Assembly: GCA_039030335.1 (NCBI GenBank)
Contig: JBCCEJ010000028.1
Coordinates: 1 to 63,969, forward strand
Direction of reading: 5' to 3'
Length of the DNA stretch: 63,969 nucleotides
Source of the DNA: JBCCEJ01 sp039030335
Lineage (GTDB): Bacteria > Pseudomonadota > Gammaproteobacteria > HK1
In this document: piece by piece, positions 35,741 through 44,932 of the stretch
Layout: each line of letters starts with the position of its first letter
Numbering within the stretch: position 1 is the first letter of the stretch
Position numbers and translations under genes: made by a program
The notes under the pieces: model-generated
Seen by the model: the letters and a program-made list of their open reading frames with translations, nothing else
Databases searched by the model: none
What the model was told of the DNA's origin: nothing

Positions 35741-35947
35741 CTAGATCGGTCCCGGATGAGGCTGAATCAAGCCAAGTGCGAACAGCACAAACAGCAGAGC
35801 AAACAATCCCAACGACAGCCCGATACGCACACGCAGTGCTTTGAATGTACGTTGGCTGTCATTTCCCTTGACCATGGCTAATAACGCAGAGCCCAGGCTA
35901 AGGAGAATTCCTAGAAAGATGATTCCGACGATTACCTTTCCGAACAT
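35741..35947 (-). CDS. DUF2909 / twin transmembrane helix small protein
   Basis: 68 residues with two membrane helices (VIVGIIFLGILLSLGSALLAMV and IGLSLGLFALLFVLFALGLI) separated by a basic loop (KALRVRIG). This layout is DUF2909, commonly placed between cox genes and SURF1. It is encoded opposite to the oxidase genes and starts 84 bases from SURF1, so the two share a divergent promoter region. Function unknown; a part in oxidase biogenesis is inferred from position. Confidence 0.82.
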   Translation of the reverse strand: MFGKVIVGIIFLGILLSLGSALLAMVKGNDSQRTFKALRVRIGLSLGLFALLFVLFALGLIQPHPGPI

Positions 35948-36031
35948 CCTCTAAGTCCCCATATTCATATAAGCCTTCAGTATATCGGCCCACCGCCATT
36001 CGGACGGTTCCAGTGCCGACACCTTCGTTCG

Positions 36032-36763
36032 ATGCAGCTAGGCCCTTACCAGTTCAACCCGCATTGGTTTGTCACGGTGGTGACTACGTTGCTGCTCGTC
36101 TTGCTCTTGTCACTGAGTAACTGGCAGTGGAATCGCGCCAAAGAGAAAACGGCGCTTGAATCACGGCATCAGCAACTCGACACGGAACAGAATTTCGATC
36201 CAGCGACGCCGGGTCCACCCCTGGTGGAACGCCATCAGCGTCTACAGGCATCAGGCACTTATCTGCGCCAACAGTTCCTTCTGGACAATCGCACCTACAA
36301 AGGCAGGGCCGGGTACTACGTACTGACGCCGCTGGAACTTCGCGACGGTACTTTGTTGCTGGTCAATCGCGGCTGGGTGGAAGCGAGACTTGACCGTAGC
36401 CAGCTGCCAGATATCCCGTTGCCCCGTGAGCCCCAGGTTGTTCAGGGCAGAGCCCATTACCCGGCCACTGAACAGCTGCTACTCGGTGATGCGGGCTACG
36501 AGCAACCCGAGTGGCCCCGCGTGGTGCAGCGGCTTGAACCGCAAAAGATCGCAACCATCCTGAGTAAGGCTGTCAAACCTTATACGTTGCGACTTAGCGC
36601 CGAAGTGGCTGGCGGTTTCTCGCGTGACTGGCCGATCTACTACGGCATCACGCCGGAGCGTCATCAGGGTTATGCGTTTCAGTGGTTCTCACTGGCAGTG
36701 GCGCTATTAACCATCTACATCGTTGTGAACCTGAAGCGGATCCCGGCACATGAGCAAGCATAA
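36032..36763 (+). CDS. SURF1-family oxidase assembly protein
   Basis: 243 residues with the SURF1 plan: one N-terminal helix (FVTVVTTLLLVLLLSLSNWQWNRA, in part), a soluble domain with RYKGRAGYYVLTPLEL-like text (DNRTYKGRAGYYVLTPL) and LVNRGWVEA, and a C-terminal helix after the signature HQGYAFQWFSLAVALLTIY. It helps insert heme a into subunit I. It overlaps the next gene by 14 bases. Confidence 0.94.
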   Translation: MQLGPYQFNPHWFVTVVTTLLLVLLLSLSNWQWNRAKEKTALESRHQQLDTEQNFDPATPGPPLVERHQRLQASGTYLRQQFLLDNRTYKGRAGYYVLTPLELRDGTLLLVNRGWVEARLDRSQLPDIPLPREPQVVQGRAHYPATEQLLLGDAGYEQPEWPRVVQRLEPQKIATILSKAVKPYTLRLSAEVAGGFSRDWPIYYGITPERHQGYAFQWFSLAVALLTIYIVVNLKRIPAHEQA

Positions 36764-37322
36764 TCAACGACTGGCCATCGTCGGCATTTTTGCCGTGTTT
36801 CTGTTGCCGGTGACCCTTGCGTTACTTCTGCGAGTGAATGCCGTCTCCTTGAACACAGTGAACTTCGGCGAGCTGCTGGAACCTCCTCGCGAACTGTCTG
36901 CCCAAGGACTGACACTCGATCACGCTCTGGCTCCGCAGCAGCCATTGTTCGAAGATGTCTGGACGGTTTTGATTCTGGCTCCGGAAGGGTGCGCACAGGC
37001 GTGCATTTCCGTTCTTGACGGCACGCGTCAGGCCCGCACGGCGGTCAACAAGGATTACGACCGCGTTCTGCGTTTGCTGGTTACCCCCGCGCCGCTCACG
37101 CGAAATGTGAGGGAAGAACTGCTCGACAACCACCCAGATCTCGCGCTAGCGCACGCCAAACCAGCCTGGATGCGCTCGATAAACGCGCTGAAGGCACCAG
37201 TGCCGAGCGTCTGGCTCATCGATCCGCGCTCCTTCCAGTTCATGTCTTACCCGGCTCCACTCGAGGCGGGGTACCTGCTGAAAGACCTTAAACGACTTCT
37301 AAAAATCTCGAAGGTTGGATAG
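36750..37322 (+). CDS. Sco-like thioredoxin-fold membrane protein of the cox cluster
   Basis: 190 residues. One N-terminal helix (IVGIFAVFLLPVTLALLL), then a periplasmic domain with VLILAPEGC81-AQA-C85, a CxxxC motif spaced as in Sco copper chaperones, and a C-terminal VPSVWLIDPRSFQFMSYP strand pattern like thioredoxin folds. The usual conserved Sco His is not obvious. Probably involved in copper or thiol handling for the CuA site. It lies between SURF1 and ctaA, where such proteins are common in gammaproteobacteria. Confidence 0.75.
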   Translation: MSKHNQRLAIVGIFAVFLLPVTLALLLRVNAVSLNTVNFGELLEPPRELSAQGLTLDHALAPQQPLFEDVWTVLILAPEGCAQACISVLDGTRQARTAVNKDYDRVLRLLVTPAPLTRNVREELLDNHPDLALAHAKPAWMRSINALKAPVPSVWLIDPRSFQFMSYPAPLEAGYLLKDLKRLLKISKVG

Positions 37323-37325
37323 ATC

Positions 37326-38342
37326 TTGAACGCAAGCTCATCACAGCAATGGATTCTGCGTTTATCTCTCGCCGCGACGGCCATCGCCGTCTGCGTGGTC
37401 GTGCTCGGTGCCTGGGTGCGTCTGACGGACGCCGGGCTGGGCTGTCCCGACTGGCCAGGATGCTACGGCCATATTGGTGTACCGGATACCCCTGAAGAAG
37501 TCGCGGCGGCCAACGCAGCGTATCCGGAGCGGCCCGTGGAAACGCAGAAAGCATGGAACGAAATGATCCATCGCTATCTGGCGAGTTTCCTGGGACTCGT
37601 GATCCTGGTAATCGCCTGGCTCGCCTTGAAGGAGCGCAACCGGCCTCACCAACTGGTGGCTTTGCCCCTCGGTTTGGTCGCACTCGTGATTCTGCAGGGT
37701 CTGATGGGCATGTGGACGGTAACCCTGCTTTTGAAGCCTGCGGTCGTAACCGCCCATCTGCTCGGCGGCATGGCGACCACATCGCTTCTGTTCTGGCTGG
37801 CCCTGCGTCATGGCAGGCTGTTTACCTACAACCAAAACGCCGCCACAGCTCGATGGTTGCCGTGGTCTCTTGTCGGGCTAGGGATACTCACGATGCAGAT
37901 CGCGCTAGGGGGCTGGACCAGCACCAACTATGCAGCGCTCGCGTGTCCAGACTTTCCGACGTGTCACGGTCAGTGGATGCCCTGGTGGGACGCCGATCAG
38001 GCTTTTCAGGTCTGGCATGGGCTGGGGCAGGACTTTGAGGGTGGCGTACTCAGTAACGAAGCCCGGGTCACGATTCACGCTACGCATCGCCTAGGCGCCT
38101 TGGTCACATTTTTGTATATTGGTGGGCTGGCACTGTGGATTGCAGTCTCCAGCCCGGGTTTGCTGCGCATCGCGGCCTGTCTGGTGCTGATTCTGCTGGG
38201 AATTCAGGTCGCACTCGGCATCGCTAATATCGTGATGTACCTTCCGCTTTCGATTGCGGTGGCGCATAACGGTGTGGCGGCGCTGCTACTGTTGAGCCTG
38301 GTGACCCTGATTCACGTCATCAATCCGCGACAAGCAACATGA
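37326..38342 (+). CDS. ctaA: Heme A synthase (COX15/CtaA)
   Basis: 338 residues, eight membrane helices. VVLGAWVRLTDAGLGCPDWPGCYG near the N-terminus and LACPDFPTCHGQW with later HATHRLGALVT in the second half are the COX15/CtaA signatures; the conserved His of each half are visible (MIHRYLAS, TAHLLGG, IHATHR, AVAHNG). It oxidises heme O to heme A. The only sensible start is TTG at 37326, three bases after the previous stop. Confidence 0.96.
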   Translation: MNASSSQQWILRLSLAATAIAVCVVVLGAWVRLTDAGLGCPDWPGCYGHIGVPDTPEEVAAANAAYPERPVETQKAWNEMIHRYLASFLGLVILVIAWLALKERNRPHQLVALPLGLVALVILQGLMGMWTVTLLLKPAVVTAHLLGGMATTSLLFWLALRHGRLFTYNQNAATARWLPWSLVGLGILTMQIALGGWTSTNYAALACPDFPTCHGQWMPWWDADQAFQVWHGLGQDFEGGVLSNEARVTIHATHRLGALVTFLYIGGLALWIAVSSPGLLRIAACLVLILLGIQVALGIANIVMYLPLSIAVAHNGVAALLLLSLVTLIHVINPRQAT

Positions 38343-39253
38343 CACAAAGCGTCAATCAAACCGCCGGGGCCGCTCTGGTCCGACCGGAGCCATTGAGGTG
38401 GCGTGAGTACCTCGAACTCACGAAACCCAAGGTCGTTTCGCTGATCGTGTTTACCGCTGTTGTGGGAATGTGCCTGGCCACACCAGGCATGGTGCCGCTG
38501 AATGCGTTGCTTTTCGGCACCATCGGCATAGGTCTTTCGGCTGCCTCAGGTGCCGCCTTCAATCATCTTGTCGACCAGCGCATCGATGCTCTGATGGCGC
38601 GCACCCAGAACCGGCCGTTACCCACCGGTTCCCTGAATGCGCGATCCGCCGCGGCTTTTGCAACTACCCTCTCATTGCTGTCGGTGCTCTTGCTGTGGAC
38701 CGTGGTCAATCCGCTCACCGCCGTGCTGACCTTTTTGTCGATGGTGGGTTATTCCGTCGTCTATACGATCTATCTCAAACGCCAGACGCCGCAGAACATC
38801 GTTATAGGGGGCGCGGCCGGTGCCATGCCTCCAGTTCTAGGCTGGACCGCGGTAACCGGCAGCGTCGACGCGTATGCCCTACTGCTCTTCTTGATTATTT
38901 TCGTCTGGACTCCACCGCACTTCTGGGCGCTCGCCATCCATCGGCGGGATGACTATGCGCGCGCGGAGATACCGATGCTGCCGGTGACGCACGGTATCCG
39001 CTATACGAAACTACATGTGTGGTTCTACACCCTGCTGCTCGCAGTTGTCGCGATGCTTCCGTTCGTGACCCATATGAGCGGCATCATCTACCTCGCCGGT
39101 GCACTCCCGCTGAACGTGGCCTTTCTGTGGCACGCGTGGACGTTGCACAACCGCAACGACCCGCGCCAGCCGATGCGAACATTCTCGTATTCGATCTGGT
39201 ATCTGATGGGCATATTTGTTGCGCTGCTGGCCGACCACTACATTCCCTTGTAG
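38339..39253 (+). CDS. ctaB: Protoheme IX farnesyltransferase (heme O synthase)
   Basis: 304 residues of the UbiA prenyltransferase superfamily. The first aspartate motif is seen in FNHLVDQRIDALMARTQNRPLP and the second region in HRRDDYARAEIPMLPVTHG; about nine membrane helices. It farnesylates heme b to heme o, the substrate of ctaA. The start overlaps the ctaA stop as ATGA. Last gene of the oxidase cluster; a terminator follows. Also called cyoE. Confidence 0.97.
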   Translation: MTQSVNQTAGAALVRPEPLRWREYLELTKPKVVSLIVFTAVVGMCLATPGMVPLNALLFGTIGIGLSAASGAAFNHLVDQRIDALMARTQNRPLPTGSLNARSAAAFATTLSLLSVLLLWTVVNPLTAVLTFLSMVGYSVVYTIYLKRQTPQNIVIGGAAGAMPPVLGWTAVTGSVDAYALLLFLIIFVWTPPHFWALAIHRRDDYARAEIPMLPVTHGIRYTKLHVWFYTLLLAVVAMLPFVTHMSGIIYLAGALPLNVAFLWHAWTLHNRNDPRQPMRTFSYSIWYLMGIFVALLADHYIPL

Positions 39254-39284
39254 CGTTTCGCCATAGTGGGCAATCACGCATAAA

Positions 39285-39306
39285 AAAGGCCGCAGTCGCG
39301 GCCTTT
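39285..39306. terminator. Bidirectional intrinsic terminator between ctaB and rpoH
   Basis: AAAGGCCGC and GCGGCCTTT form a perfect nine-pair stem with an AGTC loop, flanked by an A-run on the left and a T-rich tail on the right. It sits between two convergent genes and can stop transcription from both sides. Confidence 0.9.
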
Positions 39307-39349
39307 CTTGTGTGAACCCTGGCTCAGCGCAGGGGTTACAAGCGCGTGC

Positions 39350-40219
39350 TCAGGCTGCCATCGCCACTTTCAGCTTCTTCAACGCGTTGCTTTCGAGCTG
39401 GCGAACACGCTCGGCTGAAACGCCATACACTTGTGCGAGTTCCTGCAAGGTGGATTTAGGTTCAACCAGCCACCGCGAGCGCACGATGTCGGCACTACGC
39501 TCGTCGAGCCCGTTCAGCGCCGCGGTAAGACGTGAACGCTGCACCGTCTCCCACTGCTGGGCCTCTGCTTCCAGGGCCGGATCCCGCGAAGAGTCGTGAA
39601 GGAAGCTGGACGGACTCGGCCGCTCAGACTCCTCGTTCGTGCTGTCCGAGTAGCCGTCGAAAGCGGCATCGCGAGCGTGCAACCGCTCTTCCATCTCGAA
39701 AACGTTCTTACGGGTAACGCCGAGCTGCTGGGCGACCACATCCGCTTCGGCCTGGCTCATCCAGCCGAGCTTCTTCTTCGAGCCGCGCAGATTAAAGAAA
39801 AGCTTGCGCTGTGCTTTGGTAGTTGCCACCTTGACGATACGCCAGTTGCGCAGAATGTACTCGTGAATCTCGGCACGGACCCAGTGCACGGCAAATGAGA
39901 CCAGACGGACGCCTACGTCGGGGTCAAAGCGCTTCACCGCTTTCATCAAGCCGATGTTGCCTTCCTGAATGAGGTCTGCCTGGGGCAGGCCGTAACCAGA
40001 GTAGGTTCGCGCCAGGCGCACCACGAAGCGCAGATGGGACATCACGAGCCGACGTGCCGAATCCAGGTCGTCTTCGTTGCGAAATGCCTTGGCGAGTTCC
40101 ACCTCCTCCTCTGCGGTCAGCAATGGAATGCTGTTCACCGCCTGGATGTAGGATTCCAGACTGCCGGTGTGCAATCCGGTTGGAAGGGCGAGGGCTTTGC
40201 TTGTCTCTATACTCTTCAC
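39350..40219 (-). CDS. rpoH: RNA polymerase heat-shock sigma factor (sigma-32)
   Basis: 289 residues. Region 2 is clear (LVMSHLRFVVRLARTYSGYGLPQADLIQEG, in part; VSFAVHWVRAEIHEYILRNW), followed by the RpoH box QRKLFFNLR that separates sigma-32 from other sigma factors, and region 4.2 (STLQELAQVYGVSAERVRQLE). It directs RNA polymerase to heat-shock promoters. A candidate promoter lies upstream at about 40249-40277. Confidence 0.98.
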   Translation of the reverse strand: MKSIETSKALALPTGLHTGSLESYIQAVNSIPLLTAEEEVELAKAFRNEDDLDSARRLVMSHLRFVVRLARTYSGYGLPQADLIQEGNIGLMKAVKRFDPDVGVRLVSFAVHWVRAEIHEYILRNWRIVKVATTKAQRKLFFNLRGSKKKLGWMSQAEADVVAQQLGVTRKNVFEMEERLHARDAAFDGYSDSTNEESERPSPSSFLHDSSRDPALEAEAQQWETVQRSRLTAALNGLDERSADIVRSRWLVEPKSTLQELAQVYGVSAERVRQLESNALKKLKVAMAA

Positions 40220-40248
40220 GGTCAGTGTCTCGTGAGGTGAGCCGGCTT

Positions 40249-40277
40249 ATACTATAGACAACAAACTTGGCTGACAA
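40249..40277 (-). promoter_or_regulatory. Candidate sigma-70-type promoter of rpoH
   Basis: On the minus strand TTGTCA (40272-40277) is followed after 17 bases by TAGTAT (40249-40254), with an overlapping TATAGT. This lies about 30 bases before the rpoH start codon. Confidence 0.4.
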
Positions 40278-40327
40278 TTCCACGCGAGCTGGGTTGTTCC
40301 GCAAATTCTCGAAAATTCGGTCTGAAA

Positions 40328-41311
40328 TCACTCCATTTCGCCGATTTTCCGATACAAGTATCGGCTTGCCGCCAGCCAGGCGCCCACCCATCCCAGTGAG
40401 AGGCCGGCGACCAATACACCGGCCGCTGTCTGCACCAGCATGGAGCTCAGTACGAATCTGCCGCCATACTCGGAGATCAGTGCTTCAACCGGTTCTTTTA
40501 GAATTTCCAGTTCTACCACGACGATCCCGAGCGCGAGCAGCCCACCAAGCCCGCCGTACCATAAACCCGCCCACAGGAATGGTCGTCGCACGAAGCTATT
40601 GGTGGCCCCAAACAGGCGGAGAATCGCAATCTCGTCAGTGCGCGCCTGCACTTCGAGACGAATGGTATTGCCGACCACGAGCACGACGCCCACGCCCAGC
40701 AGGACCGCCAGCACCCCCGCTCCGCGCCTTGCCAATGCCATGACTGCCAACAGCCGTTGCATCCAGGCCTGATCGAACACGACGCGCTCTACTGCCGGGT
40801 CTGCGTTCAGCTCTGCTGCGAGATCGGCGGCAGCCTCAGCGTTGCCATGCGCGCCACGGAGCTCCAGTGCCAACACCCACGGAAACGGATTCTGGCCACC
40901 GAGGCTGTCGAGTGTGCCGGGCTCTCCACCAAGTGCCAGATAGTCGGCCAGAGCTTCGTTCGGAGAGAGGATGAGTACAGTTTCGACCTCGCGCCGCGCC
41001 TGCAACTCGCGAGCGAACCGGGCGGCCCCCCGCGAGCCCGCGTCGGGTGCAAGAAACACGGAGAGTCCTGCCGGGGACTCCGAGACGCCGCCGATGCGCG
41101 CGACGTTTTCCAGAAAAACGTAGAGCGTCGCGGGCAGGGCCAACGCGATGGCGATCACCGCGATCGTCATGCAGCTCGACAGTGGCGTCTTGCTCAGATG
41201 GCCGAGCGCACTCACCAGCGCCTGCAGCTCACGACCCAGCCAAACGCGCGGCGCAAGTGCCACGGCGCGGGTGCGCAGATCCAGCTTCGCCGACGCCTTG
41301 CGACCAGTCAT
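40328..41311 (-). CDS. ftsX: Cell division ABC-transporter-like permease FtsX
   Basis: About 327 residues from ATG 41311, which overlaps the ftsE stop (ATGA); an upstream extension is a shadow of ftsE. Four membrane helices, with a large periplasmic loop between the first (SSCMTIAVIAIALALPATLYVFL, in part) and the others; VVGNTIRLEVQARTDEIAILRLFGATNSFVRRPFL (in part) is the FtsX core. With FtsE it regulates peptidoglycan hydrolases at the septum. Confidence 0.95.
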   Translation of the reverse strand: MTGRKASAKLDLRTRAVALAPRVWLGRELQALVSALGHLSKTPLSSCMTIAVIAIALALPATLYVFLENVARIGGVSESPAGLSVFLAPDAGSRGAARFARELQARREVETVLILSPNEALADYLALGGEPGTLDSLGGQNPFPWVLALELRGAHGNAEAAADLAAELNADPAVERVVFDQAWMQRLLAVMALARRGAGVLAVLLGVGVVLVVGNTIRLEVQARTDEIAILRLFGATNSFVRRPFLWAGLWYGGLGGLLALGIVVVELEILKEPVEALISEYGGRFVLSSMLVQTAAGVLVAGLSLGWVGAWLAASRYLYRKIGEME

Positions 41312-42006
41312 TCGGTCGCTGGACCCTGCGGCTGTGCAAGTCCCGGAAACTCGCCTTGCCACATTTCCCCTTCCCGAAGAATCACGGCGCGGCGGCCGGA
41401 GCGGCGTACCAGCGCGATGTCGTGGCTTGCCAGTACGATGGTCATCCCTACCTGATTGAATTCACTGAATAAATCGACGATTTCACGCGACAGCAGCGGA
41501 TCGAGGTTACCGGTTGGCTCATCAGCCAGCAGGATCGCTGGACGGTGCACCACGGCGCGCGCGATACCGACCCGCTGCTGCTCGCCGCCTGAGAGTTCGA
41601 CCGGCCGTGCTCTCTCCTGTTTCAGCAGTCCTACCTTATCCAGCGCCGCGCGTACGCGCCGCGCGGTCTCATGGCGCGAATAGCCCTCGATCACCAGCGG
41701 GAGCGCCACATTGTCGAAAATACTGCGGTCCGCCAGCAGCCGGTGGTCCTGGAAGACCACGCCGATGTTGCGTCGGAAGTAAGGCACCTGGGCGCGCTTG
41801 ATACTGCTGAGATTGTGACCACCGACCAGGACCTGGCCTGAGGTTGCCTGCTCCAGCAATGCCACCAGGCGCAGCAATGTACTCTTGCCAGCCCCGGAAT
41901 GACCGGTCACAAAGACGAACTCGCCATCCCCGATCTCGAGACTGATGCCTTTCAGCGCCTCGTTGCCGTTCGCGTACCGTTTGATGACGTTCAGGAACTG
42001 AATCAT
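41308..42006 (-). CDS. ftsE: Cell division ATP-binding protein FtsE
   Basis: 232 residues. ABC ATPase with Walker A GHSGAGKSTLLRL, signature ELSGGEQQRVGIARAVVHRP and Walker B ILLADEPTGNLDP. NVIKRYANGNEALKGIS at the start is typical of FtsE. It drives FtsX at the divisome. It lies about 100 bases downstream of ftsY in the usual ftsYEX order. Confidence 0.97.
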   Translation of the reverse strand: MIQFLNVIKRYANGNEALKGISLEIGDGEFVFVTGHSGAGKSTLLRLVALLEQATSGQVLVGGHNLSSIKRAQVPYFRRNIGVVFQDHRLLADRSIFDNVALPLVIEGYSRHETARRVRAALDKVGLLKQERARPVELSGGEQQRVGIARAVVHRPAILLADEPTGNLDPLLSREIVDLFSEFNQVGMTIVLASHDIALVRRSGRRAVILREGEMWQGEFPGLAQPQGPATE

Positions 42007-42107
42007 GGATACGCGCCTCGCCCGGCCGTTCTCACGCCGTTCGGCAGAGCAGGGGCCGGAGCGCGACGGTACTCCGCCGCTGCAGGGTAGTCGCCGGTCT
42101 TGATGCG

Positions 42108-43136
42108 CTAGCGCGCGAGAATTGCATCAACGAACGCACCGGCATCAAAAGGCCGCAGATCATCGACCTGTTCGCCCACACCGATAAAGCGAATCGGCAA
42201 ACCGAGCTCTTTCGCGATCGTGAACACCACACCGCCTTTCGCGGTGCCGTCAAGCTTGGTCAGCACCAGCCCGGTGACGCCGATGGCGTCGCCGAACTCC
42301 CGCGCCTGATTCAGCGCGTTTTGTCCGATGGTGGAGTCCAGCACCAACAGCACTTCGTGCGGCGCCGACGCATCCTGCTTGCCGAGCACGCGCTTGATTT
42401 TCCGCAATTCGTCCATCAGGCCGCCGTGCGTGTGCAGCCGACCCGCCGTATCAGCCAGTAGCACATCGACGCTGCGGGCCTTGGCGGAAGCCAGCGCGTC
42501 GAAGAGCACGGAGGCAGAATCCGCCCCGGTGTGCTGCGCAACAATCGGGGCGCCGGTTCTTTCGGACCAGGTTTGCAACTGCTCAACGGCCGCGGCCCGG
42601 AAGGTATCGCCAGCCGCGAGCATCACCCGCTGGCCGTCAGCCTGAAACCGATGCGCCAACTTGCCGATCGTCGTGGTTTTTCCAGCACCGTTTATGCCGA
42701 CCATCAGCACGACAAACGGTGACCCGTCGTTGGTCACCGGTTGCAGCGGATGGCTGACCGGTTCCAGAATCGTCAGCATGTTCTCTTTCAATGCGGACAG
42801 CACCGCTTCGGCGTCCCGCAGTTCGCTACGTTTCAGACGCCCGGTAAGGTCGTTCACGATCTGCTCGGAAGCGCCGATACCCACGTCAGCGGTCAGGAGC
42901 GCCATTTCGATGTCATCAAGCAGATCGGCGTCGATCTTCTTTCCGGCGCCGAACAGGCCGGCGAGAGTGTCGCTCAAGCCCTGTCGGGTCCGTGTCAACG
43001 CACCCTTCAGCCTGCCGAAGAATCCCTTGCCCTTGTCTTCGGAGGGGGCCGTTTCGTTGTCTCCGCCGCGTGCCACCCGATCTATCGCTCCATCAGCCAC
43101 GGTCCGGCCGGCCGGATCCAACTGCAAAACGGGCAT
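42108..43136 (-). CDS. ftsY: Signal recognition particle receptor FtsY
   Basis: About 342 residues from ATG 43136. A short acidic/variable N-terminus, then the N domain (FFGRLKGALTRTRQGLSDTLAGLF, in part) and SRP-type G domain: GINGAGKTTTIGKLA, DTAGRLHTHGGLMDEL, TKLDGTAKGG and GVGEQVDDLRPF. It docks SRP-ribosome complexes at the membrane. The frame stays open beyond 43136, but that part would run into rsmD on the other strand and is rejected. Confidence 0.96.
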   Translation of the reverse strand: MPVLQLDPAGRTVADGAIDRVARGGDNETAPSEDKGKGFFGRLKGALTRTRQGLSDTLAGLFGAGKKIDADLLDDIEMALLTADVGIGASEQIVNDLTGRLKRSELRDAEAVLSALKENMLTILEPVSHPLQPVTNDGSPFVVLMVGINGAGKTTTIGKLAHRFQADGQRVMLAAGDTFRAAAVEQLQTWSERTGAPIVAQHTGADSASVLFDALASAKARSVDVLLADTAGRLHTHGGLMDELRKIKRVLGKQDASAPHEVLLVLDSTIGQNALNQAREFGDAIGVTGLVLTKLDGTAKGGVVFTIAKELGLPIRFIGVGEQVDDLRPFDAGAFVDAILAR

Positions 43137-43160
43137 TCTAGCGCGCCCGGATGGCAACCC

Positions 43161-43787
43161 GTGAGCCGCCGCCGCCGCATCGGCGAGCCGCCGGGTCGGA
43201 CCTCCGGTCGCCGTGGTGGCCAGGTCCGCATCATCGGCGGCAGCTGGCGCGGTCGGCGCCTGGACGTAGTGGATCAAAACGCTCTACGCCCTACCCCGGA
43301 TCGTGTGCGCGAAACGCTCTTCAACTGGTTGATGCCGGTACTCCCGGGCGCGAGATGTCTCGATCTATTCGCGGGGACGGGCATCCTCGGTCTCGAGGCT
43401 GAGTCACGCGGCGCTGGTACCGTCATGCTGATCGAACATGATGCGGCGCTGGTGCGAGCGCTCCGCAGCAGTGTCACCCGGCTGGGGGCGAGGGTTACGA
43501 CCATCGTCGAGAGCGATGCGTTTCAGTGGCTGAAACGGGCCGACAGGGACGGCAGCGGGTCTGAACCCTACGATATCGTCTTCGTGGACCCGCCGTACGC
43601 GCAGCGTTGGGAACTGAAAGCCCTGCAGGGCCTCTCTCAATACGGTTTGGTGCATCAGGACTCGTTGGTCTATGTCGAGGCGGCGGAGGCGCTCCAGCCC
43701 GACGGGTTGCCGCCCGGGTGGGATATCTATCGCGCGAAGAGTGCCGGTCAGGTGCGCTATCATCTGTTGACACCCGCTGGCACTTGA
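43161..43787 (+). CDS. rsmD: 16S rRNA (guanine-966-N2) methyltransferase
   Basis: About 208 residues from GTG 43161 (SRRRRIG...GGQVRIIGGSWRGRRL). SAM-binding motif LDLFAGTGILGLEAESRGA, and the catalytic DPPY in YDIVFVDPPYAQRWE. It methylates G966 of 16S rRNA. It is divergent from ftsY with only 24 bases between the start codons and lies upstream of coaD, the usual gammaproteobacterial order. The longer frame upstream is antisense to ftsY. Confidence 0.94.
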   Translation: MSRRRRIGEPPGRTSGRRGGQVRIIGGSWRGRRLDVVDQNALRPTPDRVRETLFNWLMPVLPGARCLDLFAGTGILGLEAESRGAGTVMLIEHDAALVRALRSSVTRLGARVTTIVESDAFQWLKRADRDGSGSEPYDIVFVDPPYAQRWELKALQGLSQYGLVHQDSLVYVEAAEALQPDGLPPGWDIYRAKSAGQVRYHLLTPAGT

Positions 43788-43862
43788 TTCGCGCACTCTC
43801 GCCGCCGCGGCATTTTCGCTCGACAGTGCATTGGTCGGTAACGTGTGAGGAGCAACGTAGAG

Positions 43863-44342
43863 ATGGGTGTCACCGCCATCTACCCGGGGACTTTCGACCC
43901 CATCACCATGGGACATATCGATATAGCCGTGCGCGCGTGTCGGATGTTTGACGAGGTTTTAATAGCCGTTGCCAAGAGCACGCCGAAGAACACCTGCTTT
44001 TCGACCGAAGAGCGCATGGCCATGGTCGGGGAAGTGTTGGCCGACCAGCACAACGTTCGCGTGGTTACGATGTCGGGGCTTCTCGTCGAGCGCTGCCGTG
44101 AACTGGGCGCTCAGGTGATCGTGCGCGGCATTCGCAGCGTCACCGACTTCGACTATGAAGTGCAGATGACCGGCATGAATCGTCAGATGGCGCCTGAAAT
44201 CGATACGGTTTTCCTGACGCCAGATGATCGCTACGCCCATGTTTCTTCGACGCTCGTTCGCCAGATCGCGCAGCTCAATGGTGATGCCGCACGTTTTGTT
44301 CATCCGACGGTCTATCAGGCGCTGCAGGAGAAGTTCGGTTAA
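43863..44342 (+). CDS. coaD: Pantetheine-phosphate adenylyltransferase
   Basis: 159 residues from ATG 43863 (GAGGAG twelve bases before). Nucleotidyltransferase motifs YPGTFDPITMGHIDI (T/HxGH) and YAHVSSTLVRQIAQL (ISSTxxR type) are present, as is VRGIRSVTDFDYEVQM. It makes dephospho-CoA from phosphopantetheine and ATP. The ferredoxin gene follows five bases later. Confidence 0.97.
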   Translation: MGVTAIYPGTFDPITMGHIDIAVRACRMFDEVLIAVAKSTPKNTCFSTEERMAMVGEVLADQHNVRVVTMSGLLVERCRELGAQVIVRGIRSVTDFDYEVQMTGMNRQMAPEIDTVFLTPDDRYAHVSSTLVRQIAQLNGDAARFVHPTVYQALQEKFG

Positions 44343-44347
44343 TTGTC

Positions 44348-44602
44348 ATGGCTTTGATGATCACCGACCAATGCATCAACTGCGACGTCTGCGAGCCAGA
44401 GTGCCCGAACGATGCGATTTACCCCGGCGAAGAAATCTACGAAATCGATCCGTCCAGATGCACGGAGTGCGTTGGGCATTTTGAAACCTCCCAGTGCGTG
44501 GAGGTGTGCCCGGTCGAATGTATTCCGCTAAACCCGCAATACGTCGAAACCGAAGAGCAACTGCTCGCCAAGTTCCAACGGCTCGTGGCGGAACAGGTCT
44601 GA
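44348..44602 (+). CDS. YfhL-family 2[4Fe-4S] ferredoxin
   Basis: 84 residues. Cluster motifs C-INC-DVC-EPE-CP (CxxCxxCxxxCP) and a second set C-TEC with an eight-residue insert before C-VEV-CP, the YfhL/Chromatium-type pattern with a long C-terminal helix (EEQLLAKFQRLV). It carries low-potential electrons. Position after coaD is conserved; in many relatives mutM is next or near, but here about 8 kb of other genes intervene. Confidence 0.95.
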   Translation: MALMITDQCINCDVCEPECPNDAIYPGEEIYEIDPSRCTECVGHFETSQCVEVCPVECIPLNPQYVETEEQLLAKFQRLVAEQV

Positions 44603-44932
44603 CATCGAGCCTCTAACATGTCCCGGCCGACGCCGTCTCCGGCTCAGGTGCACCTGCTCCCCACGCATCATAATTTGTTGATCTGAGTTCGTTCGGCCGA
44701 AGATCGCGACCGTATCGCGCGTCATGGAGCGCGTGCGCAAACCCTGGTTTTTAAACGGGATCTTCTTCAGCGACACGATTTGTCCTGTGCGCGCCGACGG
44801 TTCTGATGACGTCGCAGCCGAACGCAGATCAGGCGTTCTGAGGACGTTCCGCGGCCGCTCTCCAACCTAAATTGCGCTTCCCGCGAATCCCGGGTCGGCG
44901 GCCCTAATTTGTTTGGATCGGAAACCAGCGAG
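44603..44932. other. 330-base intergenic region before the MetV-like gene
   Basis: No convincing frame, RNA gene or terminator was found. Two similar short pieces, TAATTTGTTGATC (near 44670) and TAATTTGTTTGGATC (near 44905), stand out. The region marks the left edge of the accessory block and must hold the promoter of the MetV-MetF pair. Confidence 0.4.

Noticed and set aside
42741..43160. N-terminal extension of the rsmD frame
   Set aside because: Antisense to ftsY; the conserved RsmD N-terminus begins at GTG 43161.
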